Positions 5,226-13,213 of a stretch of 22,869 nucleotides of DNA are shown here, piece after piece. Under the pieces are notes generated by a model. The model saw nothing but the letters and a program-made list of their open reading frames with translations, made no database searches and was not told the DNA's origin. Each line of letters begins with the position of its first letter. Position 1 is the first letter of the stretch. Origin of the DNA: an uncultured Chloroflexota bacterium (GTDB lineage: Bacteria > Chloroflexota > Anaerolineae > Caldilineales > Caldilineaceae); the NCBI GenBank assembly GCA_903858085.1, contig CAIOHJ010000026.1:1-22869 (forward strand), in the 5' to 3' direction. Position numbers and translations under genes: made by a program.

Positions 5226-7820
5226 ATGCGACTGGATCGGTTTACCCAAAAAGCACAGGCGGCTCTGCTCGAAGCACAAAATCTTGCCGAACAGTACAAA
5301 GCTGCCGCAGTAGAACCAGAACATCTGCTCAAGGCGTTGTTGCGCCAGGAGGGGGGGGTGGTTCCTGCGCTGCTCGCCCGCATCGGGGGGGATCAGAGCG
5401 GGGTCGAGCGTTCGCTCGACCAGCAGCTGGCAGCTCTGCCCCGCACCCAGGGCGCTACGGTCCAGGTCGGCTTCAGCCGCAGCCTGGCTGACCTGCTCAC
5501 CGATGCTCAGCAAGTGGCTCAGTCGATGAAAGACGAGTATACATCGACCGAACATCTGCTGCTGGCCCTGTTGTCGGGCACCCACAAGATGCGGCCGCTG
5601 CTGGCGCGCCACGGCATCGACAACAACAGTGTGCTTCAGGCGCTGGCAGCGGTGCGTGGCAACCAGCGGGTCACCACCGATACCCCGGAAACCCAGTATG
5701 AAGCGCTGGCCAAGTATGGCCGGGACCTCACTGCCGAAGCCCACAAGGGCAAACTCGACCCTGTGATCGGTCGCGATGAAGAGATTCGACGCACCATCCA
5801 GATCTTGAGCCGACGCACCAAAAACAACCCTGTCTTGATCGGCGAACCTGGGGTCGGCAAAACAGCGATCGTCGAAGGGCTTGCCCAGCGCATTGTCCAG
5901 GGAGACGTTCCTTCCACGTTGCGCGACCGTCAGGTCGTTGCCCTGGATATGGGCGCATTGGTCGCTGGCGCCAAGTACCGCGGCGAATTTGAAGAGCGGC
6001 TCAAGGCTGTGTTGCAAGAGATCGTCGCCGCCGAGGGACGAATCATCCTGTTCATCGACGAAATGCACACGTTGATCGGGGCCGGCGCTGCGGAGGGAGC
6101 GATGGATGCCGCCAACATGCTCAAGCCGATGCTGGCGCGCGGCGAGCTGCACGCGATCGGGGCGACCACTCTCGACGAATACCGCAAACATATCGAAAAA
6201 GATGCGGCACTCGAACGCCGTTTTCAGCCGATACAGGTCGATGAACCGAGTGTGGAGGATTCGATCCGTATTCTGCGCGGGCTCAAGGAACGCTACGAGG
6301 TGCATCATGGGGTGCGCATCACCGACGGTGCTGTCATCGCCGCCGCTACCCTCAGCCACCGGTATATTGCCGATCGCTTCCTCCCCGACAAGGCCATCGA
6401 CCTGATCGACGAGGCGGCCAGCCGCCTGCGTATGCAGATCGACTCCAAGCCCCAGGAGCTCGACGCCATTGACCGTGAACGGATGCAGCTGGAGATCGAA
6501 CGAGAGGCGCTCAAAAAGGAGAAGGACGAGGCCAGTCGCGCACGGCTTGCGGAGCTGGAGGAGACCCTTGCCGATCTGCGCGAACAGAGCATGCAGCTGA
6601 GCAGCCGCTGGCAGGCCGAAAAGGCGGCGATTCAGCAGGTTCGGGCCAGCAAAGAGCGGATCGACCAGCTGCGCGTCGAAATCGAACAGGCGGAGCGCGC
6701 CTATGATCTGCAGAAAGCAGCGGAGTTGCGCTATGGTACGCTGCGCCAGTGGGAGAACGAGTTGGCCAGTGCTGGAGCCCGCGTGCAGGAACTCCAACGC
6801 CAGGGAGCGCTGCTCAAAGAGGAGGTCGATGCCGAGGAGATCGCCGCCATCGTCAGCAAGTGGACCGGCGTCCCGGTCGCCCGTCTGCTGGAAAGCGAGC
6901 GCGCCAAACTGTTGCAGATGGACGCCCTCTTGCACCGGCGGGTGGTTGGCCAGGAGGAAGCTGTGCACTCGGTCGTCAATGCGATCCGCCGCAGCCGAGC
7001 CGGGCTGCAGGATCCCAACCGTCCGATCGGCAGCTTTATTTTTCTGGGACCGACTGGAACCGGCAAGACCGAGCTGGCGCGCAGCCTGGCTGAGCTGCTC
7101 TTCGACGATGAAAATGCCTTGGTGCGCGTCGACATGAGCGAGTACCAGGAACGGCACACGGTAGCCCGGTTGATCGGGGCCCCGCCCGGCTATATTGGCT
7201 ACGATGAAGGCGGCCAGCTGACCGAAGCGGTGCGACGGCGTCCCTATGCTGTGGTGCTGTTCGACGAAATTGAAAAGGCCCACCCTGAGGTCTTCAATCT
7301 GCTGTTGCAGCTGCTCGACGACGGGCGGCTGACCGACAGCCAGGGACGCACCGTCGATTTCAAGAACACGATCGTGATCATGACCAGCAACCTGGGCAGC
7401 AGCTACATCCTGGAGGTGGCCGCTGTCGATGCGGAGGTCGAGCGGCGGGTACGCGAGCTGCTGCGCAGCCATTTCCGCCCTGAGTTTCTCAACCGAATCG
7501 ACGACATCGTGGTCTTTCATGCGCTGAGCCGGGAGCAGCTGAAAGCGATCGTCGAGATTCAGCTTGGACGGCTCCGCCAGCTGCTCAGCGCACGGCGGAT
7601 TTCGCTGGAGCTGAGCGAAAACGCCAAAGATCTGCTCGCCGCCGCCGGCGATGACCCTGCTTTTGGGGCACGCCCGCTCAAGCGGCTGCTGCAACACCGG
7701 GTCGCCGACCCGCTGGCCCTTGAGATTCTGCAAGGCAGGATCCAAGACGGGGACCACGTGGTGGTCGATACGTCCGGCGATGAACTGACCTTCACGCTCC
7801 TCGAAGTGTTGCCTGCGTGA
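5226..7820 (+). CDS. clpB: ATP-dependent disaggregase ClpB (Hsp100)
   Basis: Hexameric AAA+ unfoldase of 864 residues that pulls polypeptides out of aggregates together with DnaK. In order: Clp N domain (about 1-145); NBD1 with Walker A GEPGVGKTA (206-214), Walker B FIDE (276-279) and the LERRF arginine region; a coiled-coil middle domain (about 400-520), which distinguishes ClpB from ClpA/ClpC; NBD2 with Walker A GPTGTGKT (608-615), Walker B FDE (679-681), sensor-1 MTSNLGS and sensor-2 GARPLKR (about 814). The ATG at 5226 has AGGAGA nine bases upstream and begins MRLDRFTQKAQ as in ClpB homologues; an in-frame start 13 codons earlier overlaps the ribosome site and is less likely. All catalytic motifs are intact and the length is typical. 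Confidence 0.98.
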   Translation: MRLDRFTQKAQAALLEAQNLAEQYKAAAVEPEHLLKALLRQEGGVVPALLARIGGDQSGVERSLDQQLAALPRTQGATVQVGFSRSLADLLTDAQQVAQSMKDEYTSTEHLLLALLSGTHKMRPLLARHGIDNNSVLQALAAVRGNQRVTTDTPETQYEALAKYGRDLTAEAHKGKLDPVIGRDEEIRRTIQILSRRTKNNPVLIGEPGVGKTAIVEGLAQRIVQGDVPSTLRDRQVVALDMGALVAGAKYRGEFEERLKAVLQEIVAAEGRIILFIDEMHTLIGAGAAEGAMDAANMLKPMLARGELHAIGATTLDEYRKHIEKDAALERRFQPIQVDEPSVEDSIRILRGLKERYEVHHGVRITDGAVIAAATLSHRYIADRFLPDKAIDLIDEAASRLRMQIDSKPQELDAIDRERMQLEIEREALKKEKDEASRARLAELEETLADLREQSMQLSSRWQAEKAAIQQVRASKERIDQLRVEIEQAERAYDLQKAAELRYGTLRQWENELASAGARVQELQRQGALLKEEVDAEEIAAIVSKWTGVPVARLLESERAKLLQMDALLHRRVVGQEEAVHSVVNAIRRSRAGLQDPNRPIGSFIFLGPTGTGKTELARSLAELLFDDENALVRVDMSEYQERHTVARLIGAPPGYIGYDEGGQLTEAVRRRPYAVVLFDEIEKAHPEVFNLLLQLLDDGRLTDSQGRTVDFKNTIVIMTSNLGSSYILEVAAVDAEVERRVRELLRSHFRPEFLNRIDDIVVFHALSREQLKAIVEIQLGRLRQLLSARRISLELSENAKDLLAAAGDDPAFGARPLKRLLQHRVADPLALEILQGRIQDGDHVVVDTSGDELTFTLLEVLPA

Positions 7821-7827
7821 TCGCTGC

Positions 7828-7858
7828 CGGGGGGCGGGAGGTGTTTGCCCGCCCCCCG
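7828..7858. terminator. GC-rich hairpin between convergent clpB and kynU
   Basis: CGGGGGGCGGG (7828-7838) pairs perfectly with CCCGCCCCCCG (7848-7858), an 11-bp all-G/C stem with a nine-base loop. It starts eight bases after the clpB stop and lies six bases beyond the kynU stop, so it can serve both converging transcripts. A U-rich tail is missing on both sides. Confidence 0.75.
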
Positions 7859-7863
7859 AGCTT

Positions 7864-9123
7864 CTAGGTGACCGGAGTTCGCTGGTGGGGATAGCGGGCA
7901 TACAGCCCAGCAGCCACAGCCCTTTGCAGCCGTTCTACTGCGACGGCCAGCTCTGTAAAGGTGGTGTACAGCGGTGCGACCCCCAGCCGGATGTTGTCGG
8001 GGGCTCGAAAATCGGGCAGCACGTTGAGCTCTCGGATCAATGCCTGGTTGATGCGCCAGCCTTCCAGATGGCCGAGGGCAAGATGCGAGCCCCGTTCGGC
8101 GGCCTGGCGTGGCGAGCGGAGGGTGTACCCCCAAGGCTCCAGATGTTCTGCCCACAAGGCGATCAGATGCTCGGTCTGTTGGACCGATTTGTTGCGCAGT
8201 GCGGCCATTCCGGCTTCCAACAGGAGGTCGACGCCCGGCTCAATCAAGGCCAGCGAAAGCACCGGGGGGGTACCGGTCAAGAAGCGGCGCAAGCCTGGCT
8301 GGGGTTGGTATTCCAGCGCAAAGTCGAAAGGGTTTTGTTGACCCATCCATCCACGGATTGGGTTGTGCAGCTGTTCTTGCAGGTCGTGTCGGATATAGAG
8401 AAACGCTGGGGCCCCCGGTCCACCGTTGAGATACTTGTAGGTGCAGCCCACAGCCAGATCGGCGTGGGTACGGTGAAGTTCGACCGGTACGCTGCCGACA
8501 GAGTGGCTCAAATCCCACAGGATCCAGGCCCCAGCGGACTGCACGGCCGCTGTCACTGCCCCCATGTCGTACAGATAGCCGCTTTTGAAGGCGACATGGG
8601 AAAGCACCACCAGCGCCACATCGTCGTCCAGCGTTTCCTGCAGCAAGTTGACCGGCGCCTGGACCCCGTCGGGGGAGGGCAGAATTTCCAGCCGATGTTG
8701 GTTGCCCAACAGCTCCACGACCCCTTGCAGCACATAGAGGTCAGACGGAAAGTTGAGATCGTCGGTGAGGATGCGGGTGCGCCCTGGCTGGCAGCGCAAC
8801 GCTGCCAGCGCCAGTTTGAACAAATTGACCGAGGTGGCATCGGCAACCAGCACCTCCTCTGGCTGGGCGCCGATCAGGCGGGCGATCTTGGCGCCGACCC
8901 GCTCTGGCAGCTCAAACCAGCCTTCGTTCCAGCTGCGAATCAGCCGTTCTCCCCACTGCTGCTCCACCATTTCGGCTGCCAGTGAGCTGCTCGTTGCCGG
9001 CAGCCGTCCGAGGGAGTTGCCGTCGAGATAGATCAGATCGGGGTCGGTGCGGTGGAAGCGGGCGCGCAGCGGGGCCAGGGGGTCGGCGGCATCCAGCGCT
9101 TTTTCCAGGTCGGTCGGCCACAC
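7864..9123 (-). CDS. kynU: Kynureninase
   Basis: PLP enzyme (419 residues) that cleaves kynurenine to anthranilate and alanine, or 3-hydroxykynurenine to 3-hydroxyanthranilate. Hallmarks are YLDGNSLGRLP near residue 33, DLSHSVGSVPVELH (the region holding the cofactor-contacting Asp), and CTYKYLNGGPGAPAFLYI with the PLP lysine K230. The C-terminal small domain includes DNIRLGVAPLYTTF. The start is a GTG six bases after the upstream lipoprotein stop, with no strong ribosome site, which suggests translation coupled to that gene. No other kynurenine-pathway gene (tryptophan dioxygenase, formamidase, monooxygenase) is in the window. The length and motifs are normal. Confidence 0.95.
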   Translation of the reverse strand: MWPTDLEKALDAADPLAPLRARFHRTDPDLIYLDGNSLGRLPATSSSLAAEMVEQQWGERLIRSWNEGWFELPERVGAKIARLIGAQPEEVLVADATSVNLFKLALAALRCQPGRTRILTDDLNFPSDLYVLQGVVELLGNQHRLEILPSPDGVQAPVNLLQETLDDDVALVVLSHVAFKSGYLYDMGAVTAAVQSAGAWILWDLSHSVGSVPVELHRTHADLAVGCTYKYLNGGPGAPAFLYIRHDLQEQLHNPIRGWMGQQNPFDFALEYQPQPGLRRFLTGTPPVLSLALIEPGVDLLLEAGMAALRNKSVQQTEHLIALWAEHLEPWGYTLRSPRQAAERGSHLALGHLEGWRINQALIRELNVLPDFRAPDNIRLGVAPLYTTFTELAVAVERLQRAVAAGLYARYPHQRTPVT

Positions 9124-9129
9124 GGCAGC

Positions 9130-10227
9130 CTACCGTTTCACCACCAGCGACACCGGCGCGCTGGTATTTAGCAGCCGCTGTTCCATCCGTTCGACATCCC
9201 CAAAAAAGGCCCTGGTGTAGGTTTTGCCGTCGTAGTCGCCTGTGAACAGCCACCGTTTGGTGTAGTTCAAAAAGACCAGCATCCCAGTCTCTACATCATG
9301 GCAGGTATTGCCTTGATAAACGGTCGTCCACCCGCCTCCTTCTTCGATTTCCACCGTGTGCGGGCCAGAACAGTAGACGGAGACCCCTTGGTCGCTCTCC
9401 CCGAGCGGGAGCACCCCCATCGCCTTGCCGGGGTTGGCCCCCAGCCAGTAGCTGTACAGGAAATTCTGCTTGGCCTCTCCTGTGCGCTCGGCACCGGTCA
9501 CCTGATCGACCTCGAACGTCCAGGCGTCGGTCGAGAAACAGGCCTCGTCCCAGGTGACTGTGTGTTCGATCGGCAGGAAACCGCCAGCGGCCTGCCGGTT
9601 GACGACGGCATCCACCTCGGCGTCGCATTGACGGATCGGGCAGCGCTCTGATTCGCATTCCCAGTGAACCGCCCAACGGGCTGTCAAGGTGTCGTCCAGC
9701 AGGGCGTTTTCCACAACGGGCAGAAAACTGCCATCTGCACCGGGAATCCCGACCAGCTCGGTCGCCACCCAGCCTGACTCCAACAATTCTCCGTCGACTC
9801 CTGGAAGATTGGCAGCTACTTTGTACCAGCGCCCATCCTCGCTTTGGTCGAGGACTTCAAACGTCAGCCCTGGATTGGCCTTGCCGACGATCTCAAAGGT
9901 CGTTGCAGGGCCGCTGCGCAGGTTGGCCCGAATCTGGCTGGTGATCGTGATCCGCAGCGGTTGGCTGCTCTCGGGGGTTGCTGTGGGGGTCGGCAGGGGA
10001 GAAGCACTTTCTGGGGTCACCGCAGCGTAGGCGGCGATCGGTTCGATCACCTCCTGGATCGAGGGCGACATGGCAGCATCGGCCGGTGTCGATCCAGAGG
10101 AGAGATTGGCTGCCGACGACGCACAACCTGCCAGAACCGCCGCAGCGACTGCCCAGACAGCCCAGCTGCGGGCTGCCCACCAGGCGGAACGGGATCCACT
10201 CCGACAAGTTAACAAATTTCCATTCAT
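9130..10227 (-). CDS. Lipoprotein with bacterial SH3 domain
   Basis: A 365-residue exported lipoprotein. The N-terminus has a hydrophobic signal segment ending in lipobox VLAGC (Cys35), then a Ser/Thr/Pro-rich linker (ASPLPTPTATPESSQ). A bacterial SH3 domain follows at about 95-160 (ANLRSGPATTFEIVGKAN, GRWYKVAANL, SGWVATELV), a fold often used to bind cell-wall or surface ligands. The C-terminal 200 residues contain several Cys (CESERCPIRQC, EACFSTD, YCSGPH, NTCHD) that could form disulfides outside the cell; I do not recognise that domain. The gene is followed after six bases by kynU, and a perfect TATAAT stands about 55 bases upstream, so it leads a two-gene operon. The ligand is unknown. 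Confidence 0.8.
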   Translation of the reverse strand: MNGNLLTCRSGSRSAWWAARSWAVWAVAAAVLAGCASSAANLSSGSTPADAAMSPSIQEVIEPIAAYAAVTPESASPLPTPTATPESSQPLRITITSQIRANLRSGPATTFEIVGKANPGLTFEVLDQSEDGRWYKVAANLPGVDGELLESGWVATELVGIPGADGSFLPVVENALLDDTLTARWAVHWECESERCPIRQCDAEVDAVVNRQAAGGFLPIEHTVTWDEACFSTDAWTFEVDQVTGAERTGEAKQNFLYSYWLGANPGKAMGVLPLGESDQGVSVYCSGPHTVEIEEGGGWTTVYQGNTCHDVETGMLVFLNYTKRWLFTGDYDGKTYTRAFFGDVERMEQRLLNTSAPVSLVVKR

Positions 10228-10281
10228 AGACTTTTACTCGACATCCTGGCGAACAAATCGAAGAGAGCAGATACAACCGCC

Positions 10282-10310
10282 ATTATAGCCTTGTCAACAG
10301 GATTGGCGAA
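10282..10310 (-). promoter_or_regulatory. Promoter of the lipoprotein-kynU operon
   Basis: On the minus strand a perfect -10 TATAAT (10287-10282) is preceded 17 bases upstream by TTCGCC, a poor -35 match. A TTGACA motif also lies only four bases before the -10, too close to act with it. Transcription would start about 50 bases before the lipoprotein ATG. Confidence 0.5.
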
Positions 10311-10356
10311 AAAACGGTGGGGCAACGGATACCAGCCGGGCTGCTGTGGGGGGCGG

Positions 10357-10998
10357 TCAGAAGGAGCGACGGGTGAGATAAAAGTGCCAGAGCAGACGTG
10401 CAGCGACAGCCCGCCAAGGACGCCAGGGCGCTGCCAGTGCGATCTGAAGGGCCGCTGTCGGCCGCTGCTCCAACCGTTTGACCTGCTGAAGCGCGCTGGC
10501 CAGCGCCAGGTCGCCCGCTGGCCAGGCGTCCGGGCGTCGGAGCGCCATCAGCAAATACAGCTCGGCAGTCCACGCTCCGACCCCTTTGAGAGCGGTCAAC
10601 CGGGCCCGCACACTCTGGTCGTCCAGCGTGGTCAGCAGCTCCGGGTCAAAAGTTCCTTGTTCGACCGCGGCGGCGAGGCCACGCACATAGCCGCTTTTCT
10701 GGCGGCTCAGCCCGGCCGCACGTAGCTGGGGGGCGTCGAGGGCCAACAGCGCCGCAGGTGTGATGTCTCCCGCAACAGCTTCTAACCGAACGAACGTTGC
10801 CCTCGCCGAAGCCAGGGAGACCTGCTGCTCCAGAATCATCAAGACCAGCGTGGCAAAGCCCGGCTCGCGCGCCCAAAGCGGAGGATAGCCGACCACGGAC
10901 ACAAGGCGCGCCAGATCGGCGTCTTGCGCTGCCAGTTCATCGACTGCGCCTGGCAGGTTGGCTTCGCTCAGAAGGGCCAGCTGTTCTGCGGCGCTCAT
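10357..10998 (-). CDS. DNA-3-methyladenine glycosylase II (AlkA-type, HhH-GPD)
   Basis: Base-excision repair glycosylase (213 residues) that removes alkylated bases such as 3-methyladenine. The helix-hairpin-helix LKGVGAWTAELYLL (about 138-151) is followed at the usual distance by the catalytic aspartate D163 in WPAGDLAL. The segment FATLVLMILEQQVSLASA (about 49-66) is the conserved early helix with Gln-Gln. It has only the HhH-GPD core and lacks the N-terminal TBP-like domain of E. coli AlkA, like the short form found in many bacteria. No iron-sulfur cysteine cluster is present, which argues against an endonuclease III. The ATG at 10998 has AGAAAGGAAAG upstream. The gene is divergent from corA. 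Confidence 0.9.
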   Translation of the reverse strand: MSAAEQLALLSEANLPGAVDELAAQDADLARLVSVVGYPPLWAREPGFATLVLMILEQQVSLASARATFVRLEAVAGDITPAALLALDAPQLRAAGLSRQKSGYVRGLAAAVEQGTFDPELLTTLDDQSVRARLTALKGVGAWTAELYLLMALRRPDAWPAGDLALASALQQVKRLEQRPTAALQIALAAPWRPWRAVAARLLWHFYLTRRSF

Positions 10999-11034
10999 GG
11001 GCTTTCCTTTCTGGGGTTACCTTGGGTGGGTCAG

Positions 11035-11063
11035 TTGGCAACTTGGCTGCTCTCCAGTATAAT
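11035..11063 (+). promoter_or_regulatory. Sigma-70-type promoter of the corA operon
   Basis: TTGGCA (11035-11040) and TATAAT (11058-11063) are spaced by exactly 17 bases, the strongest promoter match in the window. Transcription would start near 11070, leaving a leader of about 90 bases before corA. On the other strand the overlapping bases 11061-11056 read TATACT, a possible -10 for the divergent glycosylase gene. Confidence 0.75.
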
Positions 11064-11158
11064 CTACAGGGTAAACAAACCGTCGATCGCAGCGCTTTGC
11101 TGATCGTTGCAGGGTGCCTTCAGGAATGTTTGTCTAAGTCCGAAGGAACGGATGGCCG

Positions 11159-12136
11159 ATGATTCGTATGCTGTGCCGTTTTGCCGACGGCCATGTTGGC
11201 ATCAACCTTCCGCTCGACGATCTCCCCGAGCTGCTCGCCAATCCTGCCAACCAGATCTGGGTGGATATTCAGGAGCCTGCGACCTACAACTATGCCCCGA
11301 TTCTGGCCGACATCTTTCACTTCCATCCGCTGGCCATCGAAGATGCTCTGCTCGACGCTCACGTGCCCAAACTGGACGACTATGCCAGCTATTTGTATCT
11401 CGTCTTTCATATTGTGGGTGCCGGCAAAGAGCCGATGGCGATCGACAGCCAGGAGATCGACGTCTTTTTAGGGAGCAACTATCTGGTGACGGTGCACGAG
11501 CACAGCCGTCGTTCGATCGACCGCAGCTGGGATCCTGGCCACCATCTCGAGATCGGATTGGCTCGGGGGCCGGCAATGCTGCTTTACGAATTGCTGGACA
11601 GCCAGATCGACAACTTTATTCCCCTGATCGATGCCTTCGAGGAGCAGTTGGAGCAGCTGGGCGACGATATCTTCTACTCGCATGAATCCGAACGTGAGCT
11701 GCTGAACCGGCTGTTGACCGCCAAGAGCAGTGCGTTGCGCCTGCAGCGAATTCTGGCGCCGCAGCGTGAGCTGCTGGGCCGGCTTTCTGTCGGAGAGTAC
11801 CGAGTTGTCCCGGCGCACGTGCGCATGTATTATCGCGATGTCTACGACCATCTGGCGAGACTGGCCAATCTGGCTGACAGCATGCGCGACCTGGCCAGCA
11901 GCACAGTCGAGACCCATCTGGCGCTGGTGAACAACCGTATGAACGAGGTGATGAAGGTGTTGACCATGGTCTCCACCATCTTCATCCCCCTCAGTTTTAT
12001 TGCAGGCATCTACGGCATGAATTTTGAGTTCATGCCCGAGCTGTCGCTTTGGTGGTTCTATCCGATCGTCTGGGGGCTGTTTGTGGGAATTTCTGCTTCG
12101 ATGTTGTGGGTTTTTCACAAAAGAAAGTGGTTTTGA
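11159..12136 (+). CDS. corA: CorA-family divalent cation transporter
   Basis: A 325-residue inner-membrane channel of the CorA/MIT family for Mg2+ (in some members Co2+, Ni2+ or Zn2+). It has the long cytosolic N-terminal alpha/beta domain (WVDIQEPATYNYAPILADIF, HPLAIEDALL), the stalk helices (THLALVNNRMNEVMKVLTMVS) and two C-terminal membrane spans. The selectivity signature GMN is at 286-288 in IYGMNFEFMPE, and the protein ends in a basic KRKWF tail. Its length is typical of the Thermotoga-type CorA. The ATG at 11159 follows GAAGGA by 11 bases. A nearby ATG at 11152 is out of frame. It is the first gene of an operon with the two genes downstream. Confidence 0.95.
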   Translation: MIRMLCRFADGHVGINLPLDDLPELLANPANQIWVDIQEPATYNYAPILADIFHFHPLAIEDALLDAHVPKLDDYASYLYLVFHIVGAGKEPMAIDSQEIDVFLGSNYLVTVHEHSRRSIDRSWDPGHHLEIGLARGPAMLLYELLDSQIDNFIPLIDAFEEQLEQLGDDIFYSHESERELLNRLLTAKSSALRLQRILAPQRELLGRLSVGEYRVVPAHVRMYYRDVYDHLARLANLADSMRDLASSTVETHLALVNNRMNEVMKVLTMVSTIFIPLSFIAGIYGMNFEFMPELSLWWFYPIVWGLFVGISASMLWVFHKRKWF

Positions 12137-12655
12137 ATGTTTTATACTGTCCGTGAGGGGCGTCTTTTTTCGAGCGTCCAGCCCCCAGCGACCTTGCGCC
12201 CTCTTCTGGCGTTGCGCAGCGAACTGCTGCCGCCGACGATTTCACAGCTCCATGCCAGCTTGTCTGCCTGGGGAGCGATCGGGCTCTCCCCAGGTCTGAT
12301 CACCCCGGATCGGATCTGGGGCAGCCTTGCTGGGGAAAGCGCTCTGGCTTTTTTCTTTGACCCGGGGTACAGCCCCCAGCCGCTAGGCCATCTGGGGATG
12401 GCGCGGGAACTGGCCGCCTGGCTGGTGCTGCTGGACAAGTGGATGGAGACCTTCGTGGTGATCGCCCGTGCTCGCTCCATCTGGTCGGTGCAGGAATTGG
12501 CGGGCGCGTTGACCTTTACCTCCAGACCTTTTTTGCCGGCGGCCATCGTCCATATGCCGCCAGACAACTGGGAGCGGGTGGCGCAGGCGCTGGCGCAGGC
12601 GGTCGGGGATGGGCCGCTGCGCGGCAGTGGTCACCTGGAAAAACATTGGAACTGA
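12137..12655 (+). CDS. Hypothetical protein, cotranscribed with corA
   Basis: I do not recognise this 172-residue protein. It has no signal peptide, membrane span or cysteine cluster. It is rich in Leu, Ala and Trp, with predicted helices such as GMARELAAWLVLLDKWMETF and WERVAQALAQAVGD, and is probably a soluble mostly helical domain. Its ATG starts in the base right after the corA stop codon (no gap), and the Nudix gene follows about 20 bases on. Coding is supported by codon use matching its neighbours and by the tight fit between two firm genes. No strong ribosome site is seen, so it probably depends on coupling to corA translation. Confidence 0.7.
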   Translation: MFYTVREGRLFSSVQPPATLRPLLALRSELLPPTISQLHASLSAWGAIGLSPGLITPDRIWGSLAGESALAFFFDPGYSPQPLGHLGMARELAAWLVLLDKWMETFVVIARARSIWSVQELAGALTFTSRPFLPAAIVHMPPDNWERVAQALAQAVGDGPLRGSGHLEKHWN

Positions 12656-12676
12656 AAGGCAGGTCATTTTTTGTCA

Positions 12677-13213
12677 ATGCGGGCAAAAGATACCCTGCCC
12701 CCCATCGACGAGCATACCCAACGCCACTGGGGCTGCCAGCGCAGCGACCATTCGGCTGGCGGCCTCATTTACCGGGTCGAGGCTGACGGTGAAGTGGTCG
12801 CTGCCCTGATTGCAACGCGCGGGGGAACACGCTGGCAGCTTCCCAAGGGCACCTGTGAATCTGGAGAAACCCTGGAAGAGACTGCGCTGCGCGAGGTGGC
12901 CGAAGAATGTGGCCTGACCGGATCGTGTGAAGCGCATCTGGGGACCGTCGAATACTGGTATTGGGACACCTACCAGCGCAAGATGCCAGAACTGGTACAC
13001 AAACAGGTAGATTTTTATTTGATGCACTGGGTTGGCGGTGAACTGAGCGACGCCAGCGTCGAAGTCGACAGCGTCAACTGGTTTACACTCGGACAGGCTT
13101 TGGAGGTTCTGACGTTTGCTGCCGAGCGCAGCATTGTCCATCGGGCGCTGGCATTGCTCTGCCCGATCTCTCTGGCGGGCACTGCTCAGCCGGGGCAGAA
13201 GTTTCAGCGCTGA
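12677..13213 (+). CDS. Nudix hydrolase
   Basis: A 178-residue pyrophosphohydrolase acting on a nucleoside diphosphate linked to another group. The Nudix box GTCESGETLEETALREVAEE plus CGL (residues 58-80) matches G-x5-E-x7-R-E-hydrophobic-x-E-E-x-G-hydrophobic completely, so the metal-binding glutamates are intact. The preceding RGGTRWQLPKG strand is typical of the diadenosine polyphosphate or MutT-like branch, but the substrate cannot be read from sequence. I start at ATG 12677; an in-frame TTG at 12671 is two codons earlier and somewhat better placed relative to AAAGG at 12655-12659. The gene ends inside a palindrome shared with the convergent AttH-like gene. Confidence 0.92.
   Translation: MRAKDTLPPIDEHTQRHWGCQRSDHSAGGLIYRVEADGEVVAALIATRGGTRWQLPKGTCESGETLEETALREVAEECGLTGSCEAHLGTVEYWYWDTYQRKMPELVHKQVDFYLMHWVGGELSDASVEVDSVNWFTLGQALEVLTFAAERSIVHRALALLCPISLAGTAQPGQKFQR
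13204..13213. other. 10-bp palindrome holding the stop codons of two convergent genes
   Basis: TCAGCGCTGA is its own reverse complement. Read forward it gives the last sense codons and TGA of the Nudix gene; read in reverse it gives the same for the AttH-like gene. Both proteins therefore end in Gln-Arg-stop, and the coding regions overlap by exactly these ten bases. Confidence 0.9.

Noticed and set aside
5208..7901. 897-codon open frame on the minus strand opposite clpB
   Set aside because: Same effect: antisense of a strongly biased gene, no domain, and it would overlap the convergent terminator.
7885..8985. Long plus-strand frame opposite kynU
   Set aside because: Shadow of the kynureninase codons; no recognisable domain.
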